Positions 26,552 through 35,153 of a stretch of DNA of 64,000 nt are shown in pieces; positions within the stretch are counted from its first letter, which is position 1; each line of letters opens with the position of its first letter. Source of the DNA: Treponema porcinum (lineage in GTDB: Bacteria > Spirochaetota > Spirochaetia > Treponematales > Treponemataceae); the NCBI RefSeq assembly GCF_900167145.1, contig NZ_FUWG01000013.1:1-64000 (forward strand), written 5' to 3'. The position numbers and the translations under genes are program-made. The notes under the pieces are model-generated. The model saw only the letters and a list, made by a program, of their open reading frames with translations. It searched no databases and had not been told where the DNA came from.

Positions 26552-27787
26552 ATGCCTAGATTCATGCAGTACACAAAGGGTTCAATTCCTTACTTTGCAG
26601 GAGACCAGGATGACAGGGTCTTTATTCTACAGAAAGGGATTGTAATTCTTACTAGTGTAGATATTGAGACCGGTAGCTCAGTGACTGATCAGGTGAAGCC
26701 TGGTGAATTTTTTGGCGTAAAATCTGCTTTAGGACATTTTCCTCGGGAAGAAACTGTAACGGTTCTTTCTGAAGCATCAGTTGTTGTCCTGACTGTAGTT
26801 GAATTTGAAAAATTGTTCAGCGGGAATAAGCAGCTTATTATGAAAATGCTTCGCGTATTTTCTAATCAGCTGCGGCAGATTCATAGAAAAATAGGCACTA
26901 TCCTTAACGTAATTCCTGAAGATCAAACGACAGGAATGCTGGAGGTTGCCCAGAGTTTTTATGATGACGAGCAGTTCCGTTCCTGCTGTGATGTGTGCCT
27001 GAAAATTCTAAAAAGATTTCCTCGGTCACATATAAAGGACAAAGTTGCAAAGCTGTATGAAGATGCGCGTATCCGAAATGAAAAAATGTCGGCTCGTGTG
27101 TCTTTTGATGAAGTTTCTTCTGATACTTCAGACGGTTCTGCAAGTTGTTTTGATCTTCCTGCGTTTGAGCGTTTTGCGAAAACGTATGAGCCGGGACAGG
27201 TTATTATCTCTGAATTTGAGCCTGGAGATGCTTTTTATCTTATACAGACTGGAACTGTTCAGTTGATAAAATGTGTAAACGGAACGAAGAAAAACCTTGA
27301 TATATTGAAAATGGGTGAGTTCTTCGGTGAAATGGCAATTCTTGACAATTCGCCGCGTTCTGCTACGTGTATGGCAAAGACGCGCGTGAAATGCCTTGAG
27401 TTCAGCAAAGAGAATTTTGAAGTTCTTATGACCGGAAATCCGCAGCTTGCGCTTAATTTGCTTAAGCTGTTCTGCAAGCGGATTTATGATCAGAAACGGC
27501 GTTTCAGAATTCTTGTTATAAAAGACCCTCAGGCGCGTCTGGCAAATGTATTCATTATGCTTAATGAAATGTATCCAAGCGCGAATCCTGACAGCCGCAT
27601 CTGTAAGTTTAATGTAACTGTTGCAGATGTTGCACAGTGGGCTGGTCTTTCTCAGGATGTTACAAGAACGGAAATCAACCGTTTTGTTGAAAAACGGCGG
27701 ATTGAAGTTTTTGATAATTATATTATCGTTTCCAATATCTCTGATATGAAACGAATTGCACGTGCTGCCGAAGTGGCACAGCATTAA
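26552..27787 (+). CDS. Double cyclic-nucleotide-binding-domain regulator with CRP-type C-terminus
   Basis: A 411-residue protein with two cNMP-binding folds. The first (about residues 5-110) lacks the canonical phosphate-binding cassette: FGVKSALGHFPREETV. The second (about residues 205-315) has it: FGEMAILDNSPRSATC. They are joined by a helical linker (AQSFYDDEQFRSCCDVCLKIL). The last 100 residues resemble the Crp/Fnr DNA-binding region (VADVAQWAGLSQDVTRTEINRFVEKRRIEVFDNYIIV). It may therefore be a transcription regulator that senses a nucleotide through domain 2 only. Start: AGGGGG precedes ATG 26552. TATAAT at 26517-26522 is a plausible -10 box. tRNA-Thr follows after 6 nt. Confidence 0.85.
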   Translation: MPRFMQYTKGSIPYFAGDQDDRVFILQKGIVILTSVDIETGSSVTDQVKPGEFFGVKSALGHFPREETVTVLSEASVVVLTVVEFEKLFSGNKQLIMKMLRVFSNQLRQIHRKIGTILNVIPEDQTTGMLEVAQSFYDDEQFRSCCDVCLKILKRFPRSHIKDKVAKLYEDARIRNEKMSARVSFDEVSSDTSDGSASCFDLPAFERFAKTYEPGQVIISEFEPGDAFYLIQTGTVQLIKCVNGTKKNLDILKMGEFFGEMAILDNSPRSATCMAKTRVKCLEFSKENFEVLMTGNPQLALNLLKLFCKRIYDQKRRFRILVIKDPQARLANVFIMLNEMYPSANPDSRICKFNVTVADVAQWAGLSQDVTRTEINRFVEKRRIEVFDNYIIVSNISDMKRIARAAEVAQH

Positions 27788-27793
27788 TTTTTT

Positions 27794-27866
27794 GCCAACT
27801 TAGCTCACCTGGTAGAGCAGCGCCCTCGTAACGCGCAGGTACTCGGTTCAAGTCCGGGAGTTGGCT
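27794..27866 (+). tRNA. tRNA-Thr(CGT)
   Basis: A 73-nt cloverleaf. Acceptor GCCAACT/AGTTGGC, D arm GCTC/GAGC, anticodon loop CTCGTAA (anticodon CGT, reads ACG) and T arm CTCGG-TTCAAGT-CCGGG. The anticodon stem has a C-C mismatch at 31-39. CCA is not encoded. It sits 6 nt after the cNMP gene, so it is either co-transcribed or uses a promoter inside that gene. Confidence 0.93.
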
Positions 27867-27868
27867 CT

Positions 27869-27905
27869 AAAACGGCGGATACGTAATGTGTCCGCCGTTT
27901 TTTTT
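27869..27905 (+). terminator. Terminator after tRNA-Thr
   Basis: AAAACGGCGGA (27869-27879) pairs with TCCGCCGTTTT, followed by eight or more T. It lies 3 nt after the tRNA and just before the ribosome site of the next gene. Confidence 0.85.
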
Positions 27906-27920
27906 ATGCGGAGGTTCTGT

Positions 27921-28715
27921 ATGGAACGTAAAAAATGGTTTGAAACGGTGGATTTTTATGCGCTCACAGGATTGGTATGCCTTTGGGTGTCGTCCTGGCT
28001 TTTGATGTATCCGCACAGAATGCTTGTGGAAGTTCCGCTTTTTAATTCAGTATGGGGCGCATTTTTTAAGGCTTTCGGAGTTTCTGCAAAACATAATGCA
28101 GGCGTTCAGCAGCAGCCGGATTTACTGTGCGGAATTTCCGCCCTTGTTGTTATGACTATTATGCAGCTTCGCGGAATTTTCCGTGTGACGCTTTTTGACG
28201 GCGTTTCTTCCGGCGAAAACCAGAATCACCGGGCGCTGAAAATTGTCCTTAATCTTCTGAGCATAACCGTTCATACGCTGTTTTTTACAATGATTATAAA
28301 AGTATTTCTCTTCCCTGAAACGGGAATGTCCGCCTTTCCTTCTATCGAAAGAATGAAAACTGATTTTTTCCTTACGCTTTTTTCAGTTTTCTGCATTGCA
28401 GGAATGATTTTTAGCGTTCAGTCCATTGCAAAACTGCTTTTTGTCCTTCTTGTGGCTGTGGGAATTTTCAGGAATATTTCCGTTGTGAGCAGTTTTATGG
28501 GTGTGACGGGTTTTGCCGCCATTCTTTTTGCTGCTGCCGGTTTTTACCTTGAATTCTGTACGGACGGATTTAATGCGGAAAAGCTGCGCGTAGATTTTTA
28601 CGTGCTTTCGGGAAAATATGATGCACTTTTGAAAGAGGCGCAGGATGAAGCTGGACGGCTTTCTTCGCTTGCCGGAAAAAATAAAAAAAACTTTCTTGAC
28701 GGGAGAAACGTATGA
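27921..28715 (+). CDS. Multi-pass membrane protein of unknown function
   Basis: A 264-residue protein with about six hydrophobic segments, the first at residues 12-29 (ALTGLVCLWVSSWLLM). The start at 27921 follows GGAGG by 7 nt; an upstream in-frame ATG lies inside the tRNA and is discounted. The C-terminal 45 residues are a charged cytoplasmic tail that may form a helix (DALLKEAQDEAGRLSSLAGK). No family was recognised. Its stop overlaps the start of the next gene (ATGA), so the two are translationally coupled and probably work together. Confidence 0.7.
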   Translation: MERKKWFETVDFYALTGLVCLWVSSWLLMYPHRMLVEVPLFNSVWGAFFKAFGVSAKHNAGVQQQPDLLCGISALVVMTIMQLRGIFRVTLFDGVSSGENQNHRALKIVLNLLSITVHTLFFTMIIKVFLFPETGMSAFPSIERMKTDFFLTLFSVFCIAGMIFSVQSIAKLLFVLLVAVGIFRNISVVSSFMGVTGFAAILFAAAGFYLEFCTDGFNAEKLRVDFYVLSGKYDALLKEAQDEAGRLSSLAGKNKKNFLDGRNV

Positions 28716-29335
28716 CGGAACGAAAATCGCAGGTTTTTATCTGCATGCTGGCGGCTGTTTTTGTCCTTGTTCCGGTTTTTGTAATAAAGAAAACGGTTGA
28801 CTTGCAGAGCGGCTGGAATGGTCTTGCCTGGGAAAGTACGCAGGACGAAGTGAAAGAATGGGTCAAAAAAAATAACACGAATTATTCTTATTCGCCGTGC
28901 AGTCAGAGTCATTTTGACGTATCGTGCTTTAAGCTTTCGTGGAAAAATACGGAACATTCTCCGTTTGAATACATTGAATTTCAATTTAAGGACGGACTTC
29001 TATGCGCGGTAATTGAAACCGGAAAACCAGTTTTTTCTGATCCTGCGGTTTCTCTTGGATTGGGAAGTCCTGAATCAGGCAGGGATCTTCGTTATTTTTT
29101 TCAGAAAGAAAAAGGAATAAAATATAAGTATACGGAACGTGTGTTCTATTATACGCCGACCGAAAAACGGAAGTCTTCTGGAAAATATCAGGCTGTCTGC
29201 CGGCTTGTTCGTAACATTCCGTCAGATCCGTCGTTTGCAGACGAAAACGTATTGTTCCGCCTGACAACAGTTTCCTGTAAAAACACATCTTTTGATATTT
29301 TCGAAAATGTTTTTTTCCCGCCTTTTGTGCCGTAA
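28712..29335 (+). CDS. Membrane-anchored or secreted protein of unknown function
   Basis: A 207-residue protein with one N-terminal hydrophobic stretch (VFICMLAAVFVLVPVFVI, residues 8-25) that is either an uncleaved anchor or a signal peptide. The rest is hydrophilic with WNGLAWESTQDEVKEWVKKN soon after the membrane segment, a pattern reminiscent of small periplasmic domains that start GLxWGxSxxEV. It overlaps the preceding membrane-protein gene by 4 nt. No catalytic motif is visible. About 130 nt separate it from the glycosyltransferase. Confidence 0.65.
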   Translation: MTERKSQVFICMLAAVFVLVPVFVIKKTVDLQSGWNGLAWESTQDEVKEWVKKNNTNYSYSPCSQSHFDVSCFKLSWKNTEHSPFEYIEFQFKDGLLCAVIETGKPVFSDPAVSLGLGSPESGRDLRYFFQKEKGIKYKYTERVFYYTPTEKRKSSGKYQAVCRLVRNIPSDPSFADENVLFRLTTVSCKNTSFDIFENVFFPPFVP

Positions 29336-29465
29336 AGGCAATAAAATGACGGACGAGAAATAATTTTTTCAGATTACTGATTTTTTTCTGCAAAAACTGC
29401 ACTTTTTTTTCATTCTGCTTCGATTATACATTGGAGGATTTTTAGAAAACTATTCGGAGCAAAGA

Positions 29466-31286
29466 ATGAGGATACTTTTTGTCTTTTCAGATTATCTTTT
29501 GGACTGGTACGGTGGCTTTTCTTCCGTGCTGTTTGATTTTATTTCAGAACTTCGCCGGCGGTGCGATGTAAGGTGCGTATTTCTGGCATATAAACACCGT
29601 AACGTTTCTTTTCCGCCGGGAATTGTAGATGCCGTTTTTTCTCCTGAATGCGTGTTTGAGGCGTTTTCCACCGATGCGCGGATTTTGGAGTGTGCTGCTT
29701 CTGTCCGTGCCGGCTGCGATGAATTTGTGCGTACGTTTATGCCGGATATCATCCATTGCAATGACAGGCAGAGTTTTCTTCCGTTCCGGTTTGACAGGCA
29801 CGTTCTGTATTCTTCCCGAATGATTTTTCAGGACAGTGTTTTATCTTCTGTCATTACCGACATAGATTTTTATGAGGAAAAACTTGAACGGTGCGCGGTA
29901 GGGAATTGCGATGTTCTGTGCGTGAGTTCTCCGGCGGCGGCAAATCTTGCGGAACGTCTTTCCGGCGGACAGTGCGTTCCTGTTGTAGTTCCGCCCGGAA
30001 TTTCATACGGAAAAAGTGCATTGTACAGAACCGGCTGTGAGTCTGAATGCCTGTATGTTGGGCAGAAAGAGTTTTACGGCGGAAGCAGTTCTGGCAGGAA
30101 AAAAATAAATTCCGTGAAGAAGAATTCAGGCAGTGGACGGACGGTTCATGTGGGCTTTTTCTGCGGAAACGGCGGTTCTGGTTTGGCAGAGCGTTTTGTG
30201 TCTGCGGTAAGGCGTTTGGGCGGAGATTTTAAACGGCAGTATAAGCCAGAATATTTTTTATACGCTGTATATGGAACTTCGGAGAAAACTCACCCTTTGC
30301 TTTATGATTTTCCGCATTTTGATGACGTTACTGTAATCCAGAATGATTTTTCGGAAGACGCGTACGGTCATTCTGATATTGCGGTTATTTCTTCTGCCTG
30401 TTCTCCTCTTGATGCCGCCGGTCTTTTTGCGATGAGAACTGGGTGTCTTGTGCTTATCCTTTCCGGCGGTGAATTGCCTTTGTATGCAAAACCCGGCTGG
30501 AACTGCATTCTGGTTACGGATGATGCCGGAGCGCTTTCGGAAACCGTAAGGGATGCCGTGCAGAACTTTGAAAAATACCGTTTTGTCAGGGAGAATGCAG
30601 TCCGTACGGCATTATTCTGGTCTGTGGAGCGCAGTGCTTCTGCACAGCATTTTGTGTACAGACAGCTTTATCTTGACAGGGTTTCGTTTTTGAATTCAGC
30701 GTATCGCGCGGAGGAACGTATGCTTCTGGAAAAGTACCGCCGTTCTGACGATGCAGAAAAGGCAATTTGCGCTCAGAGGGAGCTTTTTCTTTGTTCCGGG
30801 ATTGTCGATTTTCTTCTAAAACAACGTAAGTACAGGAAAATTCTTCTCCTTACCGGTGCCTGTTCTCCGGAAAAGGTTCAGTTTCCTTCGCAGGTGGAAA
30901 GTTTTTCTGTCCTTAATGAAAGCGATTATGGTTTTGTAGTGCGCCCGGAATGCCTGCCTTTTGATGACGGAGAATTTGACGCCGTCGTTTCTGCCGGAAG
31001 CTGGGAAACGGTGATTGAGCCGTGCGGCGCACTTGTTGAAATGCAGCGCGTGGGGAGGAAAACTGTCGTCATTCTGTACAATTCTGGCTGTCCTCATTCC
31101 TGGCAGACATTCCGTATGGATGATGAAAAAGATTTTTCCGTTCTTTCAGGCACTGGCTGGGAGATGGTTTCTGCTCCGCCGGATATTTCTTGTATTGCAG
31201 GTGATTTATACCGTCCTGTTGTTTTTGAAGAAAAATCGTCCGTTTCTTGTTTTCATAATGCGGAATTTCAGTCCGAAACGCAATGA
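29466..31286 (+). CDS. Glycosyltransferase-like protein fused to a degenerate methyltransferase-like domain
   Basis: A 606-residue cytoplasmic protein. The N-terminal 400 residues look like a GT-B glycosyltransferase (family 4-like): MRILFVFSDYLLDWYGGFSSVLFD at the start, a mid-region CDVLCVSSPAAANLAERL followed by VVVPPGISYG, and a C-terminal lobe with DIAVISSACSPLDAAGLFAM and TGCLVLILSGGELPLY. The last 140 residues resemble a class I SAM-methyltransferase (LPFDDGEFDAVVSAGSWETV, then ALVEMQRVGRKTVVILY) but the usual glycine-rich SAM loop is absent (LLLTGACSPEKV). It may modify envelope glycans. There is no neighbouring polysaccharide gene. The donor and acceptor are unknown. Confidence 0.65.
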   Translation: MRILFVFSDYLLDWYGGFSSVLFDFISELRRRCDVRCVFLAYKHRNVSFPPGIVDAVFSPECVFEAFSTDARILECAASVRAGCDEFVRTFMPDIIHCNDRQSFLPFRFDRHVLYSSRMIFQDSVLSSVITDIDFYEEKLERCAVGNCDVLCVSSPAAANLAERLSGGQCVPVVVPPGISYGKSALYRTGCESECLYVGQKEFYGGSSSGRKKINSVKKNSGSGRTVHVGFFCGNGGSGLAERFVSAVRRLGGDFKRQYKPEYFLYAVYGTSEKTHPLLYDFPHFDDVTVIQNDFSEDAYGHSDIAVISSACSPLDAAGLFAMRTGCLVLILSGGELPLYAKPGWNCILVTDDAGALSETVRDAVQNFEKYRFVRENAVRTALFWSVERSASAQHFVYRQLYLDRVSFLNSAYRAEERMLLEKYRRSDDAEKAICAQRELFLCSGIVDFLLKQRKYRKILLLTGACSPEKVQFPSQVESFSVLNESDYGFVVRPECLPFDDGEFDAVVSAGSWETVIEPCGALVEMQRVGRKTVVILYNSGCPHSWQTFRMDDEKDFSVLSGTGWEMVSAPPDISCIAGDLYRPVVFEEKSSVSCFHNAEFQSETQ

Positions 31287-31298
31287 AGTGAAACGCAA

Positions 31299-31327
31299 TT
31301 GTACATTATTCAGTTTTGTGGTATGTT
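31299..31327 (+). promoter_or_regulatory. Predicted promoter of the glycyl-tRNA synthetase gene
   Basis: TTGTAC (31299-31304), 17-bp spacer, TATGTT (31322-31327). It begins 12 nt after the preceding stop. No T-box leader fits into the short gap of about 42 nt to the ATG. Confidence 0.55.
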
Positions 31328-31375
31328 TTCAGTTATATCTAAATGACGCATTCCAGCGTTTATATAGGAGTTTTT

Positions 31376-32815
31376 ATGGCAAACGATACACACAAGTGTA
31401 CATTGGACAAAATCATCAGTCTTTGCAAAAGACGCGGTTTTGTTTATCAGTCCTCAGAAATTTACGGAGGTCAGGCAGGAGCGTGGGATTACGGTCCGTT
31501 AGGCGTTGACTTCAAGAGAAATATTCAGAATGCGTGGTGGAAAGAAATGACGCAGCTGCACGATGACGTAGTAGGTCTTGACGGCGCTATTTTTATGCAC
31601 CACACCACTTGGGAGGCTTCAGGTCATGTTGGTCATTTTTCTGATCCGATGATTGACTGTATGGAATGTAAGGCGCGTTTCCGGGCAGACCAGCTTATCG
31701 AGGATTACTGTGCTTCTCACAATGAAAATACGGAAAAGCCGGTTGATACGATGAGTCACGAGGAAATGAAAGCCTTTATCGACGGAAAAATCAACTGTCC
31801 TACTTGCGGCAAACATTCCTGGACTGACGTACGCGAATTCAACCTTATGTTCAAGACTCATCTTGGACCTGTTGCAACAGATTCGTCCCTTGTTTACCTT
31901 CGCCCTGAAACCTGCCAGTCAATTTTCGTAGACTTTAAGAACATAGTTCAGTCTAACCGTATGAAAGTACCGTTCGGCGTTGCTCAGGTAGGAAAATCTT
32001 TCCGCAATGAGATTATTTTCAAAAACTTTATTTTCCGTACCTGCGAATTCGAGCAGATGGAAATGGAATACTTCTGCAAGCCGGGCACTGAGGACGAAAC
32101 GTTTGAGCGCTGGCGTAAAGACCGCTGGAATTTCTACCTGAAATACGGTATTTCCGAAAAAAATCTTAAGTGGCATCATCACGACAAGCTTGCGCACTAT
32201 GCAAAGGATGCGTACGACGTTACTTACAATTTCCCGATTGGATTTGAGGAAATTGAGGGTATTCACAGCCGTACGGACTTTGACCTTTCGCAGCATATGA
32301 AATATTCCAAGAAAGATATGAACTATATCGATCAGGAAGACGGAAACAAGCGCTATGTTCCGTACGTTATCGAAACGTCTGCCGGATTGAACCGCAATTT
32401 CCTTATGTTCCTGTGCGAAGCATACGAAGAACAGAATGTTGCGCCTGCCGGTGAGCCGGAAGATTACCGTACTGTCCTTCACCTTGATCCGCGTCTTGCA
32501 CCGATTACAGTTGCCGTTCTTCCGCTTATGAAGAAAGACGGTCTTGCAGAACTTGCAAAGGAAATTCAGCACGAACTGAAAGAAGATTTTGTAACTGACT
32601 ACGATGTTTCCGGCACAATCGGAAAACGCTACCGCCGTCAGGATGAAGTCGGAACTCCGTTCTGCGTTACTATTGACCACGATACGCTGGAGAATGGTAC
32701 TGTAACAATCCGCTTCCGCGATTCTATGGAGCAGATACGTGTGAACCGCGCTGATCTTGTTTCCGAACTTCAGAAAGCAATAAAATCATACAAACCGGTT
32801 GAGAAAAAAGACTAA
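31376..32815 (+). CDS. glyQS: Glycyl-tRNA synthetase, single-chain class II
   Basis: A 479-residue class II aminoacyl-tRNA synthetase that charges tRNA-Gly. The start at 31376 follows GGAG; the upstream ATG at 31343 has no ribosome site. Recognisable parts are SSEIYGGQAGAWDYGPLG near residue 25 (motif 1 region), a zinc-type pair CMEC and CPTCG (about residues 92-145), LRPETCQSIFVDF and FRNEIIFKNFIFRTCEFEQME (motif 2), RTDFDLSQHMK and the motif 3-like ETSAGLNRNFLMFL. The C-terminal anticodon-binding domain begins PITVAVLPL. The length matches the alpha-2 homodimeric (eukaryote/Gram-positive-like) type rather than the alpha-beta form. Confidence 0.95.
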   Translation: MANDTHKCTLDKIISLCKRRGFVYQSSEIYGGQAGAWDYGPLGVDFKRNIQNAWWKEMTQLHDDVVGLDGAIFMHHTTWEASGHVGHFSDPMIDCMECKARFRADQLIEDYCASHNENTEKPVDTMSHEEMKAFIDGKINCPTCGKHSWTDVREFNLMFKTHLGPVATDSSLVYLRPETCQSIFVDFKNIVQSNRMKVPFGVAQVGKSFRNEIIFKNFIFRTCEFEQMEMEYFCKPGTEDETFERWRKDRWNFYLKYGISEKNLKWHHHDKLAHYAKDAYDVTYNFPIGFEEIEGIHSRTDFDLSQHMKYSKKDMNYIDQEDGNKRYVPYVIETSAGLNRNFLMFLCEAYEEQNVAPAGEPEDYRTVLHLDPRLAPITVAVLPLMKKDGLAELAKEIQHELKEDFVTDYDVSGTIGKRYRRQDEVGTPFCVTIDHDTLENGTVTIRFRDSMEQIRVNRADLVSELQKAIKSYKPVEKKD

Positions 32816-32824
32816 ACGCATTTT

Positions 32825-32850
32825 GGGCAGAAAATATACATTTCCTGCCC
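32825..32850 (+). terminator. Hairpin between glyQS and the aldo-keto reductase gene
   Basis: GGGCAG (32825-32830) pairs with CTGCCC (32845-32850), extended by AAAT/ATTT. The T-run is poor, so termination may be partial. Confidence 0.35.
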
Positions 32851-32875
32851 TGCTGTATTTTAAATTAAGGAAAGT

Positions 32876-33637
32876 ATGGAATACGTCAGACTTGGAAAAT
32901 CGAACCTTATGATTAGCCGTGTGGCTATGGGCGCAATGTCCCTTTCAAAAATCGGAGATGAGGAGTCTGCGGTAGCGCTTGTCCGCACTGCATATCAGCA
33001 GGGAATAAATTTTTTCGATACGTCACGAAACTGCGAAGGCTGTGAAAAACTGCTCGGCGATGCTGTAGGCGACATCCGTGCAAGCGTCGTCCTTGCGTCA
33101 AAGACAAGCGGGCAGAGCGGTGCAGAAATTTTGAGCGATCTGGAAACGAGCCTTGCCGTTATGCATACGGATTACATTGATTTGTACCAGTATGAATCTG
33201 ACGGTTTTCTGCCGGAAAAAGACTCGCCGGACGGCATATACAATGCTTTTTTGCGAATGAAGGAAACTGGAAAAATCAAGGCAATCGGCCTTGCAACGCA
33301 GGAACTTGACATTGCGGAAAAAGCGATTTATTCCGGGCTGTATGATACAATTCAGTTTCCGTTGAGTATGCTGAGTGCAGACGCATCTATTGCGCTTGTA
33401 AAACTGTGCGAGGAAAATGACGTCGGTTTTGTTGCAATGCAGCCGCTGTGCGGCGGACTTGTAGAGAACATTCCGCTTGCATTCGGATTTCTTCATCAGT
33501 ATGAGAATGTCATTCCTTTATGGGGCGTACAAACGAACGAGGAACTGGAGCAGATTTTGTATTTTAACGAGCATCCGCCTGTCGTTGATGAAAAATTCCA
33601 CGAAGACGTTGAGCGTATAAGAATGTTCTTCAACTGA
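32876..33637 (+). CDS. Aldo-keto reductase homologue lacking the catalytic Tyr and His
   Basis: A 253-residue TIM-barrel protein. It begins MEYVRLGKSNLMISRVAMGAM, typical of the aldo-keto reductase family. Of the catalytic tetrad Asp48 (FFDTS) and Lys76 (LASKTSG) are in place. The Tyr site that normally reads DTAxxYGxSE reads DTSRNCEGCE (Cys53), and the His after IDLY is replaced (IDLYQYES, Glu107). It is also shorter than the usual 280-330 residues. It may be an inactive or repurposed reductase. AAGGAAAG precedes the ATG. It follows glyQS by 60 nt with only a weak hairpin between. Confidence 0.8.
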   Translation: MEYVRLGKSNLMISRVAMGAMSLSKIGDEESAVALVRTAYQQGINFFDTSRNCEGCEKLLGDAVGDIRASVVLASKTSGQSGAEILSDLETSLAVMHTDYIDLYQYESDGFLPEKDSPDGIYNAFLRMKETGKIKAIGLATQELDIAEKAIYSGLYDTIQFPLSMLSADASIALVKLCEENDVGFVAMQPLCGGLVENIPLAFGFLHQYENVIPLWGVQTNEELEQILYFNEHPPVVDEKFHEDVERIRMFFN

Positions 33638-33655
33638 TTTCAGACAGATGAAAAA

Positions 33656-35023
33656 TCAGTCAAACGCACTTAAATCTACAGAGGAGAAGCCGTTTTCGGC
33701 TTCTCTTTCTTTTTTCAGTCCGTTCATATATTCATTTCCAAGACTGTTTTCCTGTGTGATTTTTTGTTTTTTCTGCTTTTCACGTTCTTTTTCTGCTTCT
33801 GTCTGAAGCTGAATGCTTTTTATTACGTCCGCCTGTTCTTCTTTTGAAAGTACGCGGATTATTTTGTTAGAACCGTCATCCGTCTGGATTGTTTTAGGCG
33901 AACCGTCGGAATCTTTTTCGTTGATAAGCTGAACCATCGGATTTTTCGGATTGTTAGGCGTTACGTCAGTTACAAGACCGATTTTTCCGTTGTTCAGATA
34001 GACGTATGCGCCGATAGGGTAGAGCGAGAGGTTGTAGAGCAGCGCCTTGATGACTGTTACATCATACTGGTTGTTCGGATTTTTCAGCATTTCCACCATT
34101 GCGTCAAAAGTCGTCCGTTCCGTTTTGTATGCGCGTGGAGCTGTAATTGCTTCAAATGAGCAGGCTACTGAGATTATTTTTGCATAGGTAGATATTTTTT
34201 CACCGGAAAGATGGCGCGGGTATCCCTGACCGTTTTCTTTTTCGTGGTGTTCAAGAACTCCCAGCTGAATGCTCAGAGGAAAATTCTGCTCTTTCAGAAT
34301 GTTGCAGCTGAAAAGCGGATGCATTGAAATCTGCGCTTTTTCTGCGACGGAAAGGGGTTTGTCCGTCATATACAGCTGCGGAGGCAGACGGAGCATTCCT
34401 ATTTCGTGAAGGATACACGTTATGCCGAGTTCTATCAGTTTTGAAAGCGCAAGGTGAAGTTCAAGTCCTATAGTGATTGCGAGTACGGTGGAACGCATTG
34501 AGTGAATGACAAGGAAATTCTTATTGCGCGCCTCTGCAGACGGCGAAATGCGCAGGACATACCGCTTGTTTTCCCTGATAAATATGCACAGGTCTTTTAC
34601 AGTTTCCGTCATCTCATCAAGTGAGATCTTCTTGTGGGTGGCGTAGTGGGTGTAAACGGAATTTATATATTTCATATATTCCTGATACACTTCCTGGACG
34701 GATTCAAGTCGCGTCCTGTCGCTGTCCTCAACGGTTTCAGACTTAATGTTTTCCAGTGCAGTTTTTACGGAGTCTGTTACTGTAGGAGTGGCTGTTTTTG
34801 TTTCAGAATCTTCCTGTGGTTTTGCTTCTACACCGATGTCACCGCCAAGGCTTATGCCGCTTTCGCACTGGAATTCCGTAAAGTTCCATTCTTTCAGTGC
34901 TTTTATCAGTTCCGGAGTTACAGAGACTGTAACAGGGAGCAGGACAAATTCATTGTCGAGCATTAAGTCGCTTTTAAAAGTGAGATTTTCTTTCAATTCT
35001 TCAAATGTAATCGTTGTACTCAT
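33656..35023 (-). CDS. HD-GYP-type protein with altered metal motif
   Basis: A 455-residue cytoplasmic protein. An N-terminal region of about 130 residues has no clear domain. The central HD-GYP-like domain contains VIHSMRSTVLAITIGLEL, ITCILHEIGMLRLPP, EKAQISMHPLFSCNIL and EHHEKENGQGYPRHLSG. HD-GYP enzymes hydrolyse cyclic di-GMP; the family HDIGKI motif is HEIGML here, so the key Asp is Glu, while HHE and GxGYP are kept. The C-terminal 120 residues include a Glu/Lys-rich tail. Activity is uncertain; binding to c-di-GMP or a partner is possible. It is convergent with the aldo-keto reductase gene and divergent from argG. Confidence 0.8.
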   Translation of the reverse strand: MSTTITFEELKENLTFKSDLMLDNEFVLLPVTVSVTPELIKALKEWNFTEFQCESGISLGGDIGVEAKPQEDSETKTATPTVTDSVKTALENIKSETVEDSDRTRLESVQEVYQEYMKYINSVYTHYATHKKISLDEMTETVKDLCIFIRENKRYVLRISPSAEARNKNFLVIHSMRSTVLAITIGLELHLALSKLIELGITCILHEIGMLRLPPQLYMTDKPLSVAEKAQISMHPLFSCNILKEQNFPLSIQLGVLEHHEKENGQGYPRHLSGEKISTYAKIISVACSFEAITAPRAYKTERTTFDAMVEMLKNPNNQYDVTVIKALLYNLSLYPIGAYVYLNNGKIGLVTDVTPNNPKNPMVQLINEKDSDGSPKTIQTDDGSNKIIRVLSKEEQADVIKSIQLQTEAEKEREKQKKQKITQENSLGNEYMNGLKKEREAENGFSSVDLSAFD

Positions 35024-35124
35024 CGCAATAGGACTCCACTATCATTATCGGAAAGAACCGCAAACTTCTTTAATCCAGGGAGCATAAAACAGTACTGGAA
35101 TGATGAAACGTTTCGTGTTGGGCA

Positions 35125-35153
35125 TTGACATTGCCAATGAATAAAGATACATT
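35125..35153 (+). promoter_or_regulatory. argG promoter
   Basis: A consensus TTGACA (35125-35130), a 17-bp spacer and TACATT (35148-35153). The start is expected near 35160, about 78 nt before the ATG. The -10 box and start site are covered by the two ARG-box-like operators. Confidence 0.7.

Noticed and set aside
31305-31375. T-box leader for glycyl-tRNA synthetase
   Set aside because: The gap between promoter and start is only about 42 nt, too short for a T-box.
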